Assembly: GCF_008704795.1 (NCBI RefSeq)
Contig: NZ_CP023690.1
Location: forward strand, 9,248,501-9,312,500
DNA length: 64,000 nt
DNA from: Streptomyces spectabilis
GTDB lineage: Bacteria; Actinomycetota; Actinomycetes; Streptomycetales; Streptomycetaceae
Reading direction: 5' to 3'
Position 1 is the first letter of the stretch, and every line of letters starts with the position of its first letter. The notes beneath the pieces are model-generated. The model did not search any database. It was not told the DNA's origin and saw nothing but the letters and a program-made list of their open reading frames with translations. Positions 45,405 through 54,972 of this stretch are shown one piece after another. Made by a program: the position numbers and the translations under genes.

Positions 45405-46165
45405 CCGGTACCGGGCCGTCGCTCGCGCTCGTCGGCGGCGAGGTGCTCGCCGTGCCCAAGTCGGCCGCGGAACCGAGCGAGGACGCCGCGGCGCTCGACC
45501 CGGCGCGCGGGCGCATCGCGGTCTCCGACGGCGCGACCCGCGCCCTCGCCTCCGGCCCCTGGGCGCACTGCCTCGTCCGCCGGTTCGTGGCACGGCCCCC
45601 CGAAGGCTTCGACGGCGCCGCGCTCGGCGACTGGGTCCGCGCGGCCGCCGCGGAGTGGTCGCGGTGCGTACGCCTGTCCCCGCAGGCGCCGCCGTACCTC
45701 TGGGACGCCGTCGAGCGCGGCAGTTACGCCACCCTCCTGGGATTCGTGGCCGACCCCGCGCCGCCCGGCGCGGACACCCTGCGGTGGCTGGCCGTGGCCG
45801 TCGGCGACACCTGCCTGGTGACCCTGCGCGGTGCCGCGCCGACCCTGTCGTTCCCGCTCCACCACCCCGAGCAGTTCACCTCGGCCCCGGCCCTGCTGCC
45901 GACGTCCCCCACGGCGCTGCCGGACGCGGTGAGCGCCGCACACGTCATCGCCGGAGCGAGCCGCGCGGGCGACGACCTCCTCGTGATGACGGACGCCCTC
46001 GCCCGCTGGGCCCTGACCCGGGCCGCCCACAGCCCGGACGTATGGCACTTCCTGCGACAGTGCGACGCGAGCACGTTCGCCACGAAGGTACGCGCGCTGT
46101 GGCGACGGGGCGAACTGGAGGAGGACGACGTGACGTTGGTGCGGTGCCGCGTCGACCTGGAGTGA
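45401..46165 (+). CDS. PP2C-like protein phosphatase
   Basis: The 254-residue protein has PP2C-type metal motifs: SEDAAAL near the N-terminus, VSDGATR, LLVMTDALARW and EEDDVTLV. It would remove phosphate from Ser/Thr of a partner, the natural counterpart of the kinase-like gene that converges on it. Translational coupling to the VWA gene (GTGA) suggests a VWA-phosphatase pair, a common regulatory unit. Confidence 0.85.
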   Translation: MTGTGPSLALVGGEVLAVPKSAAEPSEDAAALDPARGRIAVSDGATRALASGPWAHCLVRRFVARPPEGFDGAALGDWVRAAAAEWSRCVRLSPQAPPYLWDAVERGSYATLLGFVADPAPPGADTLRWLAVAVGDTCLVTLRGAAPTLSFPLHHPEQFTSAPALLPTSPTALPDAVSAAHVIAGASRAGDDLLVMTDALARWALTRAAHSPDVWHFLRQCDASTFATKVRALWRRGELEEDDVTLVRCRVDLE

Positions 46166-46202
46166 CACGGGGTCGGACGCCCCTGGGCGAAGGGCCGGGC
46201 GG

Positions 46203-47120
46203 TCACCGGTGCAGGGCGGCCACCAGGTCCTCCGGGGTGCCCGCCTGACCGGGGGCGCGCTTGCAGTCCGTGGCCAGACGGTCGGCGAGTACCGAGACGC
46301 GCGGGTCGGGGGAGCGGGCGAGACGGTCCCACAGGGGCGTGCCGCGCGGGCGCGCGAAGTCGGCGGCACGGAAGATCAGGTTCTCCTGGGTGTGCAGCTT
46401 CCACAGGCCCGGGTCCGCGGCCACGGCCAGCGTCGACAGGAAGATGACGGAGGCAGGGAAGGCGTCCAGGCGGACCCCGTGCGGCGCGCCGTCCTCCTTG
46501 GGGTGGCGGTAGTCGGGGTGACCGGCGTCGGCGCGCGGCCAGTCCTGGCCGCTGGGCACCCACACCCCGTCCAGGTCGACGAGCTGGAGCCGCAGTTCGT
46601 CGTCCACCAGGACGTTGCCGTGCTGGAGGTCACCGTGGCCGAGGCCTGCGCGGGCCAGCTGGCGCAGCGCCACGCGCCAGTTCGCGGCCAGGTGCCGCAG
46701 GGCGCGCGGCTCGCTCAGGCGCCGCGAAAGCGCGAGGTCGAAGGTGTCTCCCGGAACCCACGGCATCAGGACCACCGGCCACCACGCGCCGCCCACCTGG
46801 ATGCCCTGCTCCAGCCAGGTCGCGGGGGTCAGGGCGGGGCAGGCGCGGCCCCGCAGATAGCGGCGCAGCGCGTCGTAGCGCAGGGCACCGGCGGCGGCCG
46901 CCCGCGTCATGCAGCGCACGGCGCACGCGCCGCGCGGCCCGAGCAGCCGGAACACCACCGCGCTCCGCCCGGAGCTGGTGCGCGGCATGCCGAGCCGGTT
47001 GAGGTCGAGGACGCCCCCGGCGAGATCCGGCTCGGCGAACGCCGTGGCCGGGTCCTGCACCGCCTGTGCGTACTCCGTCTTCGTCGGCCAGCGTGCCGGG
47101 CGGCCCGGCGTGCCGCTCAT
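46203..47120 (-). CDS. Kinase-like protein
   Basis: The 305-residue protein resembles a Ser/Thr kinase: GHGDLQHGNVLVDD is a catalytic loop with Asp and Asn, followed by QLVDLDGVWV at the DFG place. The glycine-rich loop and the beta3 Lys are not clear (SSGRSAVVFRLLG then CAVRCMT), so it may be weakly active or inactive. GAGGGGGAC precedes the ATG. It is the last gene of the minus-strand arm, convergent with the PP2C-like gene. Confidence 0.78.
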   Translation of the reverse strand: MSGTPGRPARWPTKTEYAQAVQDPATAFAEPDLAGGVLDLNRLGMPRTSSGRSAVVFRLLGPRGACAVRCMTRAAAAGALRYDALRRYLRGRACPALTPATWLEQGIQVGGAWWPVVLMPWVPGDTFDLALSRRLSEPRALRHLAANWRVALRQLARAGLGHGDLQHGNVLVDDELRLQLVDLDGVWVPSGQDWPRADAGHPDYRHPKEDGAPHGVRLDAFPASVIFLSTLAVAADPGLWKLHTQENLIFRAADFARPRGTPLWDRLARSPDPRVSVLADRLATDCKRAPGQAGTPEDLVAALHR

Positions 47121-47151
47121 GCCGGGTCCCCCTCGGGCCCGCCGGGACGCC

Positions 47152-48534
47152 TCATGCCCGGTACACCACCCGGCCGGGCAGTTCCCGGCCCTCGACGCTG
47201 GCCCACAGCCGCAGCCCGGCGAGCACCTGGCCCTTGCGCCCGCCCGCGTCCAGGGGGATGTCGTTGCCCCCGGTACGGCGGCGGGCCTCGCGATAGGTCG
47301 GGGCGAGGACCTGCACGGCGACGTCGCCGCCGTTGTCCCGCACCCGGCGCCGCAGTTCGAGCACCATCCGCTGGGACGCCTCGGCGACCCGCGCCCACCA
47401 GCTGCCGGGTGCGGCGGGGGGCAGGTGCAGGACCGAGCACAGCGCCTCGTCCACCGCGAGGGCGGCCCGCAGCTCCTCCGGCGAGCCCGGCGTCTGCCGG
47501 GCCAGCCGTCCGAGCCGCTGGGCCAGCTCCTGGCGGTAGGTCGCACGTGCCTCGGCGTCGCACAGGGGGATCACGCCCCGATGTGCGACGCTCTCCAGAC
47601 AGTGGTGCAACTGGCCGTCCCGCGCGGCGAGTTCGGCCACCCAGCCGGACAGGACGACACAGAGGGCGAGCGGCGACCGGTCCCCGGAGGCCGGGAGCAC
47701 GCCGTGGACGCCGCCCGCGGCGGTCACCGCCCAGTCCGCCAGGGGCCCGGCCGCGCCGAGGCGCACGCCGGTGACTCCGGCACGCGGCAGCGGCGGCAGG
47801 ACCACCTCGACGCCGTCGAGCGCCCGCCACTCGTCCCACCGCTCCTCGGGCGCGGTCCGTGCCGCCACCGCGAGGTCCGCCGCCCGCGCGCGCCACCGCG
47901 TCGCGTACGCGCTCGGCAGGCGCAGCAGCGTCAACTGGAACCAGCTCCACAGCGCGGCCGTGTCGTCGGCCTCGGGCACGGCCAGCGGGCCGAGGAAGGT
48001 GGCGCACTCCTGGCTCCGCGTCAACTCCGCGGCCAGCGCGGCCAGCTCGGCGTCGGCGTGAGGGGAGGGCCGCACGGACGGCTTCGCCGGCACGGGCTCC
48101 TGGGGCTCCAGAGGATCCGGGGGCACCGGGGCGACCGGCTCCCGCGTGACCGGTACGGGGGTGCCCATCGGCGGGGTGCTCTCGTCGGCGGAAGAGTCGG
48201 CCGTGGAACCGGCGGCCGCGGAATCGGCCGCCATGGCTCCGGCCGCCATGGCTCTGGTCGACATGTCTCCGGTCGTCACGGCTCCGGTCGTCACGGATCC
48301 CTCGGCCTCGGTGGTGCCCGGGAGCGTGCCGGGCTCACCCTCCGGCGGCGAACCCTCCGGTGCGAGGACCGCCGCCACCTCCGCGAGCGCGGCCCGGCAC
48401 TCCGCCGCGCCCGCGTCGTCGGGCAGCGCATCCAGGGCCACGCCGAGGGCGGCCCGCACGCCCGCCAGGTGGGCGCGTGCCAGCGCCGCGAGGTGCGAAT
48501 CCGGCAGTCGGCTGAGCCTGCGCAGCGCGTCCAC
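47152..48534 (-). CDS. Unrecognised protein with a pentapeptide-repeat linker
   Basis: The ~460-residue protein has an N-terminal helical part (DALRRLSRLPDSHLAALARAH), a low-complexity linker with Thr/Ala pentads and Pro-rich stretches (~residues 75-160), and a C-terminal Ala/Leu/Trp-rich domain (for example WSWFQLTLLRLPSAYATRW). I do not recognise the family. GTG 48534 is 6 bp after the Hsp70-like stop; the open frame continues upstream but only as an overlap of that gene. Its place between Hsp70-like and kinase-like genes suggests that it is a fixed member of the island. Confidence 0.7.
   Translation of the reverse strand: MDALRRLSRLPDSHLAALARAHLAGVRAALGVALDALPDDAGAAECRAALAEVAAVLAPEGSPPEGEPGTLPGTTEAEGSVTTGAVTTGDMSTRAMAAGAMAADSAAAGSTADSSADESTPPMGTPVPVTREPVAPVPPDPLEPQEPVPAKPSVRPSPHADAELAALAAELTRSQECATFLGPLAVPEADDTAALWSWFQLTLLRLPSAYATRWRARAADLAVAARTAPEERWDEWRALDGVEVVLPPLPRAGVTGVRLGAAGPLADWAVTAAGGVHGVLPASGDRSPLALCVVLSGWVAELAARDGQLHHCLESVAHRGVIPLCDAEARATYRQELAQRLGRLARQTPGSPEELRAALAVDEALCSVLHLPPAAPGSWWARVAEASQRMVLELRRRVRDNGGDVAVQVLAPTYREARRRTGGNDIPLDAGGRKGQVLAGLRLWASVEGRELPGRVVYRA
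48233..48307 (-). repeat. Five 15-bp tandem repeats inside the unrecognised gene
   Basis: Units at 48233, 48248, 48263, 48278 and 48293 follow the form ATGGCTCCGGTCGTC with a few changes. In the protein they give five-residue units such as VTTGA, VTTGD, MSTRA and MAAGA. In-frame copy-number changes would alter linker length. Confidence 0.75.
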
Positions 48535-48539
48535 AGCGA

Positions 48540-51500
48540 TCAGTGCCCCCCGTTGAACGGATCGCGCTCGGCGATGTACGAGGCCTTCGTGTCGCTCATG
48601 TCCACTCGGAACACCGAACCCGGCGCGCCCCACATCCCGGCGAGCGAGGCGGCCCTCCAGTACGGGACCGGCTCCCGGTGCACCCGCAGCAGCCCCTGCT
48701 CGTCGAGCGTCGCCACGTACGTCACTCCCTGCTCGGCCTCCATGCCTTCGGCGCCGTACGCCGACTCCGTGCCGCTCCGCTCGGGCACGGACACGACGCC
48801 GAGCAGGTCCCACTTCCGCTCGGGCTCTCCGGGATAGCGCAGATAGAACGACCAGCCGTCGTACGGCGGCGGCCCGATCGGCCCGCTCGTCATGCCCCGC
48901 ACCGCCCGCGTGTCCGGCCCCGCGCCCCGCACCCGGAACACCTCGTCGAAGCGCGGAGCCTCGGCCTGCGCCGCCGCGGGGCGGCGTGGGTCCTGGAGCA
49001 GGCTGAAGACGACCACGCCCTTGTCCGGCCGGTCCCCGGCCACCCGGTTGTCGGCGACGATCTCGATCGGCACCCACTGGCCGCCGGGGCCGCCGCCGAG
49101 GTCGACCTGGACCGGGGCCGGGCCTTCCACCTCGTACTGCGGCGCGCCGCGCGCGAGGTGCACGGCCAGGTCGAGATCGGCGTTCACCTCCACCTGGAAC
49201 TTCGCCTCGCGGGTCCACTCCGCCATGTTCAGCGTGAAGCCGGGCTCCTCCAGGCGGACCCAGGCGTCCGGGTCGAAGGCGCCCCACTCCTTCCAGCCGG
49301 TGCCGATGTTGCGGTGGATGCGCAGACTCGCGGGCAGGCTCTGCCACTTGCTGCGCACCGCCCAGGTGCCGCCGGGTCCGATGGGACTGAGCCGCGCGCC
49401 GACCCTCAGCAGCGCGTGCGTGGGGTCGTTGGCCGCCAGCTGGTACGTCGGGCCGAAGTCGCACGGCAGGTAGTAGCTGAGGTTGTCCACCTCGATGCGC
49501 AGCACGTAGCGGCCGCGGCCGAGGACGCCCTGGGCGTTGCGCACGGTGTGCGCGAACCGGCGGACGTGGTGGCCCCAGCAGGCCCCGATGGACGTCGCCT
49601 TCTTGCCGTACTCCTCCTCCACGGCGACGCCCGCGGGGTTCCACCGCACCTCGCTCTCCTGCCGCAGCCTGCGCTCCAAGGTGTGGCGCACCAGCGGCAT
49701 CCGGCTGCTCTTGCCGGTGAGGAAGATCCGGTCGAGCTCGCTGGCCGTCACGATGTTCTTCGTGAGGGCGACCACGAGATCCATGATCTCCTTGAGGTCC
49801 GGCGCGAGGAGCCCCGCGAACGTCGCGGCATCGAGCACCGGCGTCCACGCGCCGCCTGCCCCGGCGTGCTCGCCCGCCGCCCCGAGCCGCCCCAGGAGCA
49901 CCTCCAGCGTCTCCGGCAGCGGCTGGTACGCGGCCTCGCCCGCGCCGAGCCGGAACTTGGCGTCCTCGGCCAGCTCCCACAGCAGCCAGAACGTCTGCTC
50001 CGCGTCCTCCCGGTCCGCCGCCACCACGGTGTCGGCGCTCCACCGCGTGGGCACCACGCGGTCCACCAGGTCCGCCGGATACCCCTCGATCTCGGGGTCG
50101 CGGTCGAGCAGGGTGCGCGGCACATAGCGGCCGTCGACGGCGTACGGGGCCTTGAGCGAGCCCACGACGTGCTCGAACCGCTCCGCCTCGCCGGTGAGCA
50201 GATGGTCGGCGAAGGCCGCCTTGTACCAGCGGAAGAGGCGCAGCGTCATGAGGTCGCCGCCCAGCTGGAGGTGGCCGGTGGACCCGAGCAGCGTGGGCGT
50301 GAGGACGTACAGACGGCCGGTGAACCGGGGATCCTGACCCGGCACCGGGTCGGGCGTCGCGTCCTTGAGCCGCAGATTGATCAGGGCCAGGTCAGTGGTG
50401 CCGCCGCCGATGTCGATGACCAGGACGTTCTGCTGCCAGGCCGGGGACGGGCCGGGCAGCGGGCGGCAGCGCGCCCGGAACGCCTCGACACCGGCCACGA
50501 AGTCGCCGCCGAAGTCCCGCATGATGAAGAAGAGCGCGGCCGCCACCGCCTCGTCGAACTGGGTGTCCACCAGCGTCACGCCGAGCCCGTCGCCCGCGCC
50601 GTCGGCCCCCGCGCCGACCAGCTCCCGCAGCCTGCGGCGCACCCCGGGCGGCGCCACCGTCGGATACGTCATCACGACGTGGTCCAGCCTGCCCTGGTGG
50701 AACTCCTTGGGGTTGGCGGCGAGGTAGTCGTCCGTCTGGTCGAGCAGATAGCGCAGCCCTTCACGGATCAGGTCGTCGGCCGTGAAGCGCTCGAGGCCCG
50801 GCATCTCGTGATCGCGTCCCAGATACTGCTTGACGCCCCGGTACGACTGGGCCCCGCCCATGGGCAGTCCGCCCACCGGGATCCGCTCCTGGCCCATCCG
50901 CACCCGCAGCTCCGGGTTCGTGGCGACGACCTCGATGCGGCTGGCCAGCTCCGTGCCGCCCAACTGGTCGAGGTCGACGGGGAACAGCCTGAGCACGTCC
51001 AGCGGCAACTCGTCGAAGGCCCGGTGGTAGCACTGGTGCAGCAGGGGCGTCGCCGCCCGGCGCAGCCGCTCGTCCCGGGACGCGATCCGCAGTTCGAGCG
51101 CGGTGTACAGCGCGTGCACCCAGCCGTCTCCGCCGTACCCGCTCTCCAAGGCGTTCGCGAGCGCCTGCCCGCCGCCCGCCTCGGCCCGTGGAGCGTCGCC
51201 TTCCGTGAGGTACTGCCGCGCGACGTCGGTGAGCAGTTCGCGCCACTGCGCCCGCTCCCCGGCGCACGCGTCCGGATCGGCGAGCAGCTTCATCAGCTCC
51301 TTGCGCAGACGCCCCTCCTGGTACCGCGACATGGCGCGCACGTCGAGCTGGCGCATGTCGTGGACGGTGACCGTGGAGTTCGTCGTGCCGAAGTCCACCG
51401 CCGCGAAGCCGAAGTGACGCACGGCGCCCTCCGGCACCCGGCGTGCTCCCGGGCCGCCGGGCGCGGCACCGGTGGGCTCGGCGGCCCCGGGGGGCCGGGG

Positions 51501-52115
51501 CGCGGGGTCGGCGGGCGCGGCGTGGGACGCGCTGGGCGCGGCGAAGGCGTCGCCGCGCCGGGCGGGCTCACTGGCCGCAGACCTGGACCACAGCTCGGCG
51601 TCGTACCACTGTCCGGAGCTGGAGCCGGAGCTCTGTGCCGAAGCGGCCTGGGAGGCCGGGGGGACCGGCGGGACGGGTGGCACGGGTGGGGCCATGGCCA
51701 TGTCCAGACGCAGGATGGTGGAGACCTCGGTCGTGGCGTGGATGGTGCCCACGGGACGCCCGGTGACCGGATTGATCTCGTGATGCGTGAAGCGGACGAC
51801 CAGCGGCAGCGCGGTCCGCTCAAGACGCTCGGCCAGCGCCACGGCACCGCGCGCCCGCACGGTCACCGGCGCCCTGACGACCTGGCCCTCCACGGAGCGG
51901 AACGCGCCGTCGAGCGCGGTCCTTTCGAGCACGGGAAGGCCGGGGTCCGTGTGCAGCACCTCGGCCTTGCTGACGACGACACCCCCGCCGGTCGGCCGCA
52001 GCTCCACATCGGGCAGCTGGACGGCCGACAGCGGGCCGAGCAGGGTGAATCCGCCGCCGCGGGCGTCCGCCACGCACGACGGCCCCGAGGCTACGAAACG
52101 GGCATGCAGTCCCAT
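48540..52115 (-). CDS. Large Hsp70-like ATPase
   Basis: The 1191-residue protein has an N-terminal domain (~220 residues, with Pro/Ala linker), an Hsp70/actin-type ATPase core and a ~300-residue C-terminal part. Nucleotide-binding motifs are FAAVDFGTTNSTV (~240), VIDIGGGTTDLALI (~566) and RIFLTGKSSRMPLV (~795). The wide spacing shows large inserts relative to DnaK, and no DnaK peptide-binding domain is evident. Such divergent Hsp70s occur in actinobacterial and conflict-related loci. GTPase, Hsp70, unrecognised and kinase-like genes follow each other with gaps of 5-31 bp. Confidence 0.9.
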   Translation of the reverse strand: MGLHARFVASGPSCVADARGGGFTLLGPLSAVQLPDVELRPTGGGVVVSKAEVLHTDPGLPVLERTALDGAFRSVEGQVVRAPVTVRARGAVALAERLERTALPLVVRFTHHEINPVTGRPVGTIHATTEVSTILRLDMAMAPPVPPVPPVPPASQAASAQSSGSSSGQWYDAELWSRSAASEPARRGDAFAAPSASHAAPADPAPRPPGAAEPTGAAPGGPGARRVPEGAVRHFGFAAVDFGTTNSTVTVHDMRQLDVRAMSRYQEGRLRKELMKLLADPDACAGERAQWRELLTDVARQYLTEGDAPRAEAGGGQALANALESGYGGDGWVHALYTALELRIASRDERLRRAATPLLHQCYHRAFDELPLDVLRLFPVDLDQLGGTELASRIEVVATNPELRVRMGQERIPVGGLPMGGAQSYRGVKQYLGRDHEMPGLERFTADDLIREGLRYLLDQTDDYLAANPKEFHQGRLDHVVMTYPTVAPPGVRRRLRELVGAGADGAGDGLGVTLVDTQFDEAVAAALFFIMRDFGGDFVAGVEAFRARCRPLPGPSPAWQQNVLVIDIGGGTTDLALINLRLKDATPDPVPGQDPRFTGRLYVLTPTLLGSTGHLQLGGDLMTLRLFRWYKAAFADHLLTGEAERFEHVVGSLKAPYAVDGRYVPRTLLDRDPEIEGYPADLVDRVVPTRWSADTVVAADREDAEQTFWLLWELAEDAKFRLGAGEAAYQPLPETLEVLLGRLGAAGEHAGAGGAWTPVLDAATFAGLLAPDLKEIMDLVVALTKNIVTASELDRIFLTGKSSRMPLVRHTLERRLRQESEVRWNPAGVAVEEEYGKKATSIGACWGHHVRRFAHTVRNAQGVLGRGRYVLRIEVDNLSYYLPCDFGPTYQLAANDPTHALLRVGARLSPIGPGGTWAVRSKWQSLPASLRIHRNIGTGWKEWGAFDPDAWVRLEEPGFTLNMAEWTREAKFQVEVNADLDLAVHLARGAPQYEVEGPAPVQVDLGGGPGGQWVPIEIVADNRVAGDRPDKGVVVFSLLQDPRRPAAAQAEAPRFDEVFRVRGAGPDTRAVRGMTSGPIGPPPYDGWSFYLRYPGEPERKWDLLGVVSVPERSGTESAYGAEGMEAEQGVTYVATLDEQGLLRVHREPVPYWRAASLAGMWGAPGSVFRVDMSDTKASYIAERDPFNGGH

Positions 52116-52129
52116 GGCGTCTCCGTGGG

Positions 52130-54781
52130 TCAGGACTTGCGCAGGGCGGTGGGCTGCTGGGCGGGGCCCTTGACGGTGGACGTCCGCCCGCCGCGGGCCG
52201 CGCCGGGGCGCGCGGACGGCCGGGGCAGGGGCATCGCTTCCAGGCGCGCGGCCAGGTCCAGTGGGGCGCCGCCCTGGGCCGCGCCGTCGCCGCGCAGGCC
52301 GGACAGGAGCAGCTCGGGCGTGTCGGTGGCGTTCACATAGCGCTCGCCCTGTGCCAGGGCCTTGCCCGCCTGCCGCGCGAACTCCGCCTGGTGGGCAGCC
52401 AGATGCCCGTGCACCAGATCCACGAGGGCGGCGACCAGCTCGCGCCGCATCCGGACCACATGCGCGACATGGCGCTCCAGCGGGTCACGGTCCTCGGGCT
52501 GGTCCGGATGCCAGGGGAAACAGCGGTCGAGCCGCAGCGGGAAGCCGGCGTCCACGTCCACCGGATCCGGCTGCGGGGGCACCGTCTGCCGCAGCTCCGC
52601 GCGGTACCACTCCGGGTTGGTCGTGGCGATCAGCGCGCCGAGCCGGTCCCGGCGCGGCGGGGGCAGCTTGCCGCGCCGCTGCTCCTCCGCGGTGATCTCG
52701 ATCCAGTCGCGGCGCAGGTCCTCGAGGGAGTCGGCGTGGTCGTCGAGCCGCGCCTCGTACGCGGCCCGGATCCGGTCGTGAACGAGGGCAAGCAGCGCCT
52801 CGTGCGACGCCCGGAACGCCACCAGGAGCTCCTCGGGGCCGCTCGGAATGCCCGGCGCCGGATCGCTCTCCGCGGCGGCGGGCTCCTGCGTGAAGAGGCC
52901 GAGGAGCGCCAGTTCGTCCTGCACGTGCTGGGCGAAGTCCGCGTCGCCCTCGGTGGCGTGCGGCGCCACGACCAGGTGCCGCTCCCGGTCCACCGCCGCG
53001 AACAGCTCCTTCCACTGCGGCCATGCGGCGACCGCCACGGCGGCCTCGTCGACCAAGTGCCGGCGCAGCGCGTCGTCGCCGCGCGCCCCGTCCGTGGCCC
53101 GCTCCAGGACGAGCACCTCGCGCAGCGCGGCCAGCGCCTGCCGTGTGGAGTGCAGGGTCCGCTGGATCTCCTGGTACGCGGGCGGGTACTCCGTCTCCGG
53201 GTGCGCCGAGCGCTCCGCGGTGATCAGCGCGAGCCGGGCCCGTTCCACCGCTCCGGCCCGACGGCGCACCGCGCTGCTCTTGAGGGTGCCACCGTGCTCC
53301 CTGGCGTGCGCGGTGAGTTCACCGCGCAGCAGCCGCAGCCCGCCGTCGTGGGCGTACTCCCGCAGCGCCCGGATCAGCCCGCTGCCCGGTGCGTCCGCTT
53401 CGAGCCGGTCGGCGACGCGCGCCCACAGGCCGGTCAGCACCGGTTGGCCGGTGTCGCTGCCCGCCTCGCGCACGCGGGCGCGCGTCCCGTCCGCCCCCTC
53501 GCCGCCGAGGACGCCGGAGGCGCGCAGCGCGGCGAGACCCACCATGGGCGAAACCAGGATGAGCTGCTTGTGCTGCCCGGCGGGCAGCAGTGACTGCGAG
53601 GCCTCGACGATGTCGTCGAGCACCCCGGTGTCCTTCTGGCCGAGCAGCCGCCGCTCCGTCAGGCGCTCGGGCGCGCCCAGGAGCGCGGCCTCGAGGCCGG
53701 CCGCGTCGTCGACCGGCAGCTGGTCGAAGCGGCCGCCCGCGACCAGGATGCTCTCGCGCAGCTCCTCGTCCGACCTGCGCTCGCGCCCGTCCGCCGTGGG
53801 TTCGCGCAGCATGTCGAAGAAGTCCTGCTCACTGGCCACGGGTCCGCGCTGGGCGTTCATCAGGACCAGCACGGTGTGGATGTCACGCAGCTCGCGCCGG
53901 CTCAGGAACCGGTCCCGCACACCCGACTTGGGGCTGTTCAGACCGGGAAAGTCCATCAGCGTGAGCGCGCCCACGTCCCCCAGGTCCCACACGGTCCGCG
54001 GCACCCGCACCCGCAGCTCGACCTTCCTGATCAGCGGTACGCACGCGGCGAGCACGTCGTCCGGGATCCGGCTGCCCGGCGCCGCCGTGCCGCGCCGGTC
54101 CCAGCCGCCGTCCCGTTCCCGCGGCACGCTGGGCAGCGACATGGCCTGCTTGGCCTGCGCGTCGGACAGGTCGTAGCGCCGCCCGAGCAGCGGCGCGCCC
54201 TCTTCGTACGCGCCGTGCAGCAGCAGGGTCTCCTCGGCGACGGCACTCATCTTGGAGCCCTGCGCGGAAAGGCCGTACCGGCGGCACCAGTCGACCAGCG
54301 GCTGCCACCCCTCGGGCCCCGGCCGCGCCGCACCCAGCTCGTCCAGCTCCCGCTCGCCAAGCCCCTCCAGGCCCGCCAACTCCTTCAGCCTGCCGTGCAG
54401 ATGCGCCATCAGCTCGGCGGTCTCGGGCGCCGTGCAGTAGACGACCGCGCGCTCCTGCAACGACGGCCCCGGCTCCCCGTCGCTCGACTGGTCTATGCGG
54501 ATGGCCGTCACGTTCCCCGTGGTCGGCACGTGGCTCACCGACAGCAGACCCGGCATCCCCAGCAGCGCCTCGATCAGCAGCGACTTGCCCGCGCTGAACT
54601 CGCCGACCACACCGATCGACAGCGGATCACGCGCCTCCCCCAGGAGATGGGCGACCCCCGACCGGAACTCCGCCCGCCGGGACGCGAGCGCGTCCTCGTC
54701 CGGATCGTGCGCCGGAGCGCGCTCCAGGGCTTCGAGCATGCCGACCGCCCACTGGGCGTACATGTCCGTACTGGCGCCCAT
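52130..54781 (-). CDS. Dynamin-like large GTPase
   Basis: The 883-residue protein has a GTPase domain with G1 GEFSAGKS (~60), a conserved Thr in SHVPTTGNVTA, and G3 DFPGLNSP (~275), followed by long charged helical regions as in bacterial dynamin-like proteins. No membrane segment is obvious, but such proteins often work on membranes. GGGGGAGG precedes the ATG. It is the first gene of the minus-strand arm and diverges from a membrane protein gene, so the promoter for GTPase, Hsp70, unrecognised and kinase-like genes should lie at 54782-54972. Confidence 0.88.
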   Translation of the reverse strand: MGASTDMYAQWAVGMLEALERAPAHDPDEDALASRRAEFRSGVAHLLGEARDPLSIGVVGEFSAGKSLLIEALLGMPGLLSVSHVPTTGNVTAIRIDQSSDGEPGPSLQERAVVYCTAPETAELMAHLHGRLKELAGLEGLGERELDELGAARPGPEGWQPLVDWCRRYGLSAQGSKMSAVAEETLLLHGAYEEGAPLLGRRYDLSDAQAKQAMSLPSVPRERDGGWDRRGTAAPGSRIPDDVLAACVPLIRKVELRVRVPRTVWDLGDVGALTLMDFPGLNSPKSGVRDRFLSRRELRDIHTVLVLMNAQRGPVASEQDFFDMLREPTADGRERRSDEELRESILVAGGRFDQLPVDDAAGLEAALLGAPERLTERRLLGQKDTGVLDDIVEASQSLLPAGQHKQLILVSPMVGLAALRASGVLGGEGADGTRARVREAGSDTGQPVLTGLWARVADRLEADAPGSGLIRALREYAHDGGLRLLRGELTAHAREHGGTLKSSAVRRRAGAVERARLALITAERSAHPETEYPPAYQEIQRTLHSTRQALAALREVLVLERATDGARGDDALRRHLVDEAAVAVAAWPQWKELFAAVDRERHLVVAPHATEGDADFAQHVQDELALLGLFTQEPAAAESDPAPGIPSGPEELLVAFRASHEALLALVHDRIRAAYEARLDDHADSLEDLRRDWIEITAEEQRRGKLPPPRRDRLGALIATTNPEWYRAELRQTVPPQPDPVDVDAGFPLRLDRCFPWHPDQPEDRDPLERHVAHVVRMRRELVAALVDLVHGHLAAHQAEFARQAGKALAQGERYVNATDTPELLLSGLRGDGAAQGGAPLDLAARLEAMPLPRPSARPGAARGGRTSTVKGPAQQPTALRKS

Positions 54782-54972
54782 GACAGCGGACCTCCCCCCT
54801 GCGCCGTCCCCGCGCAGGGTGCCACCGGCCCTCGGGACCGTGACGAACCGCCGCAGTCGGCGCTCAGGGCAATGTCCCGCGAAACGCCCCCGTTGGGCAA
54901 CAGGATGTGCCAATTTCCCTGAATTCGCGCGGAGTTGTACTCGGTACGACCTGCGCCTGGCACCCTCGGGAT

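Noticed and set aside
48535..50043. Long upstream extension of the unrecognised island gene into the Hsp70-like gene
   Set aside because: The extension is an out-of-frame reading of the Hsp70-like gene; a GTG right after the Hsp70 stop gives a natural start.
48543..52340. A 1265-codon plus-strand frame opposite the Hsp70-like gene
   Set aside because: Antisense shadow; the minus strand carries the ATPase motifs.
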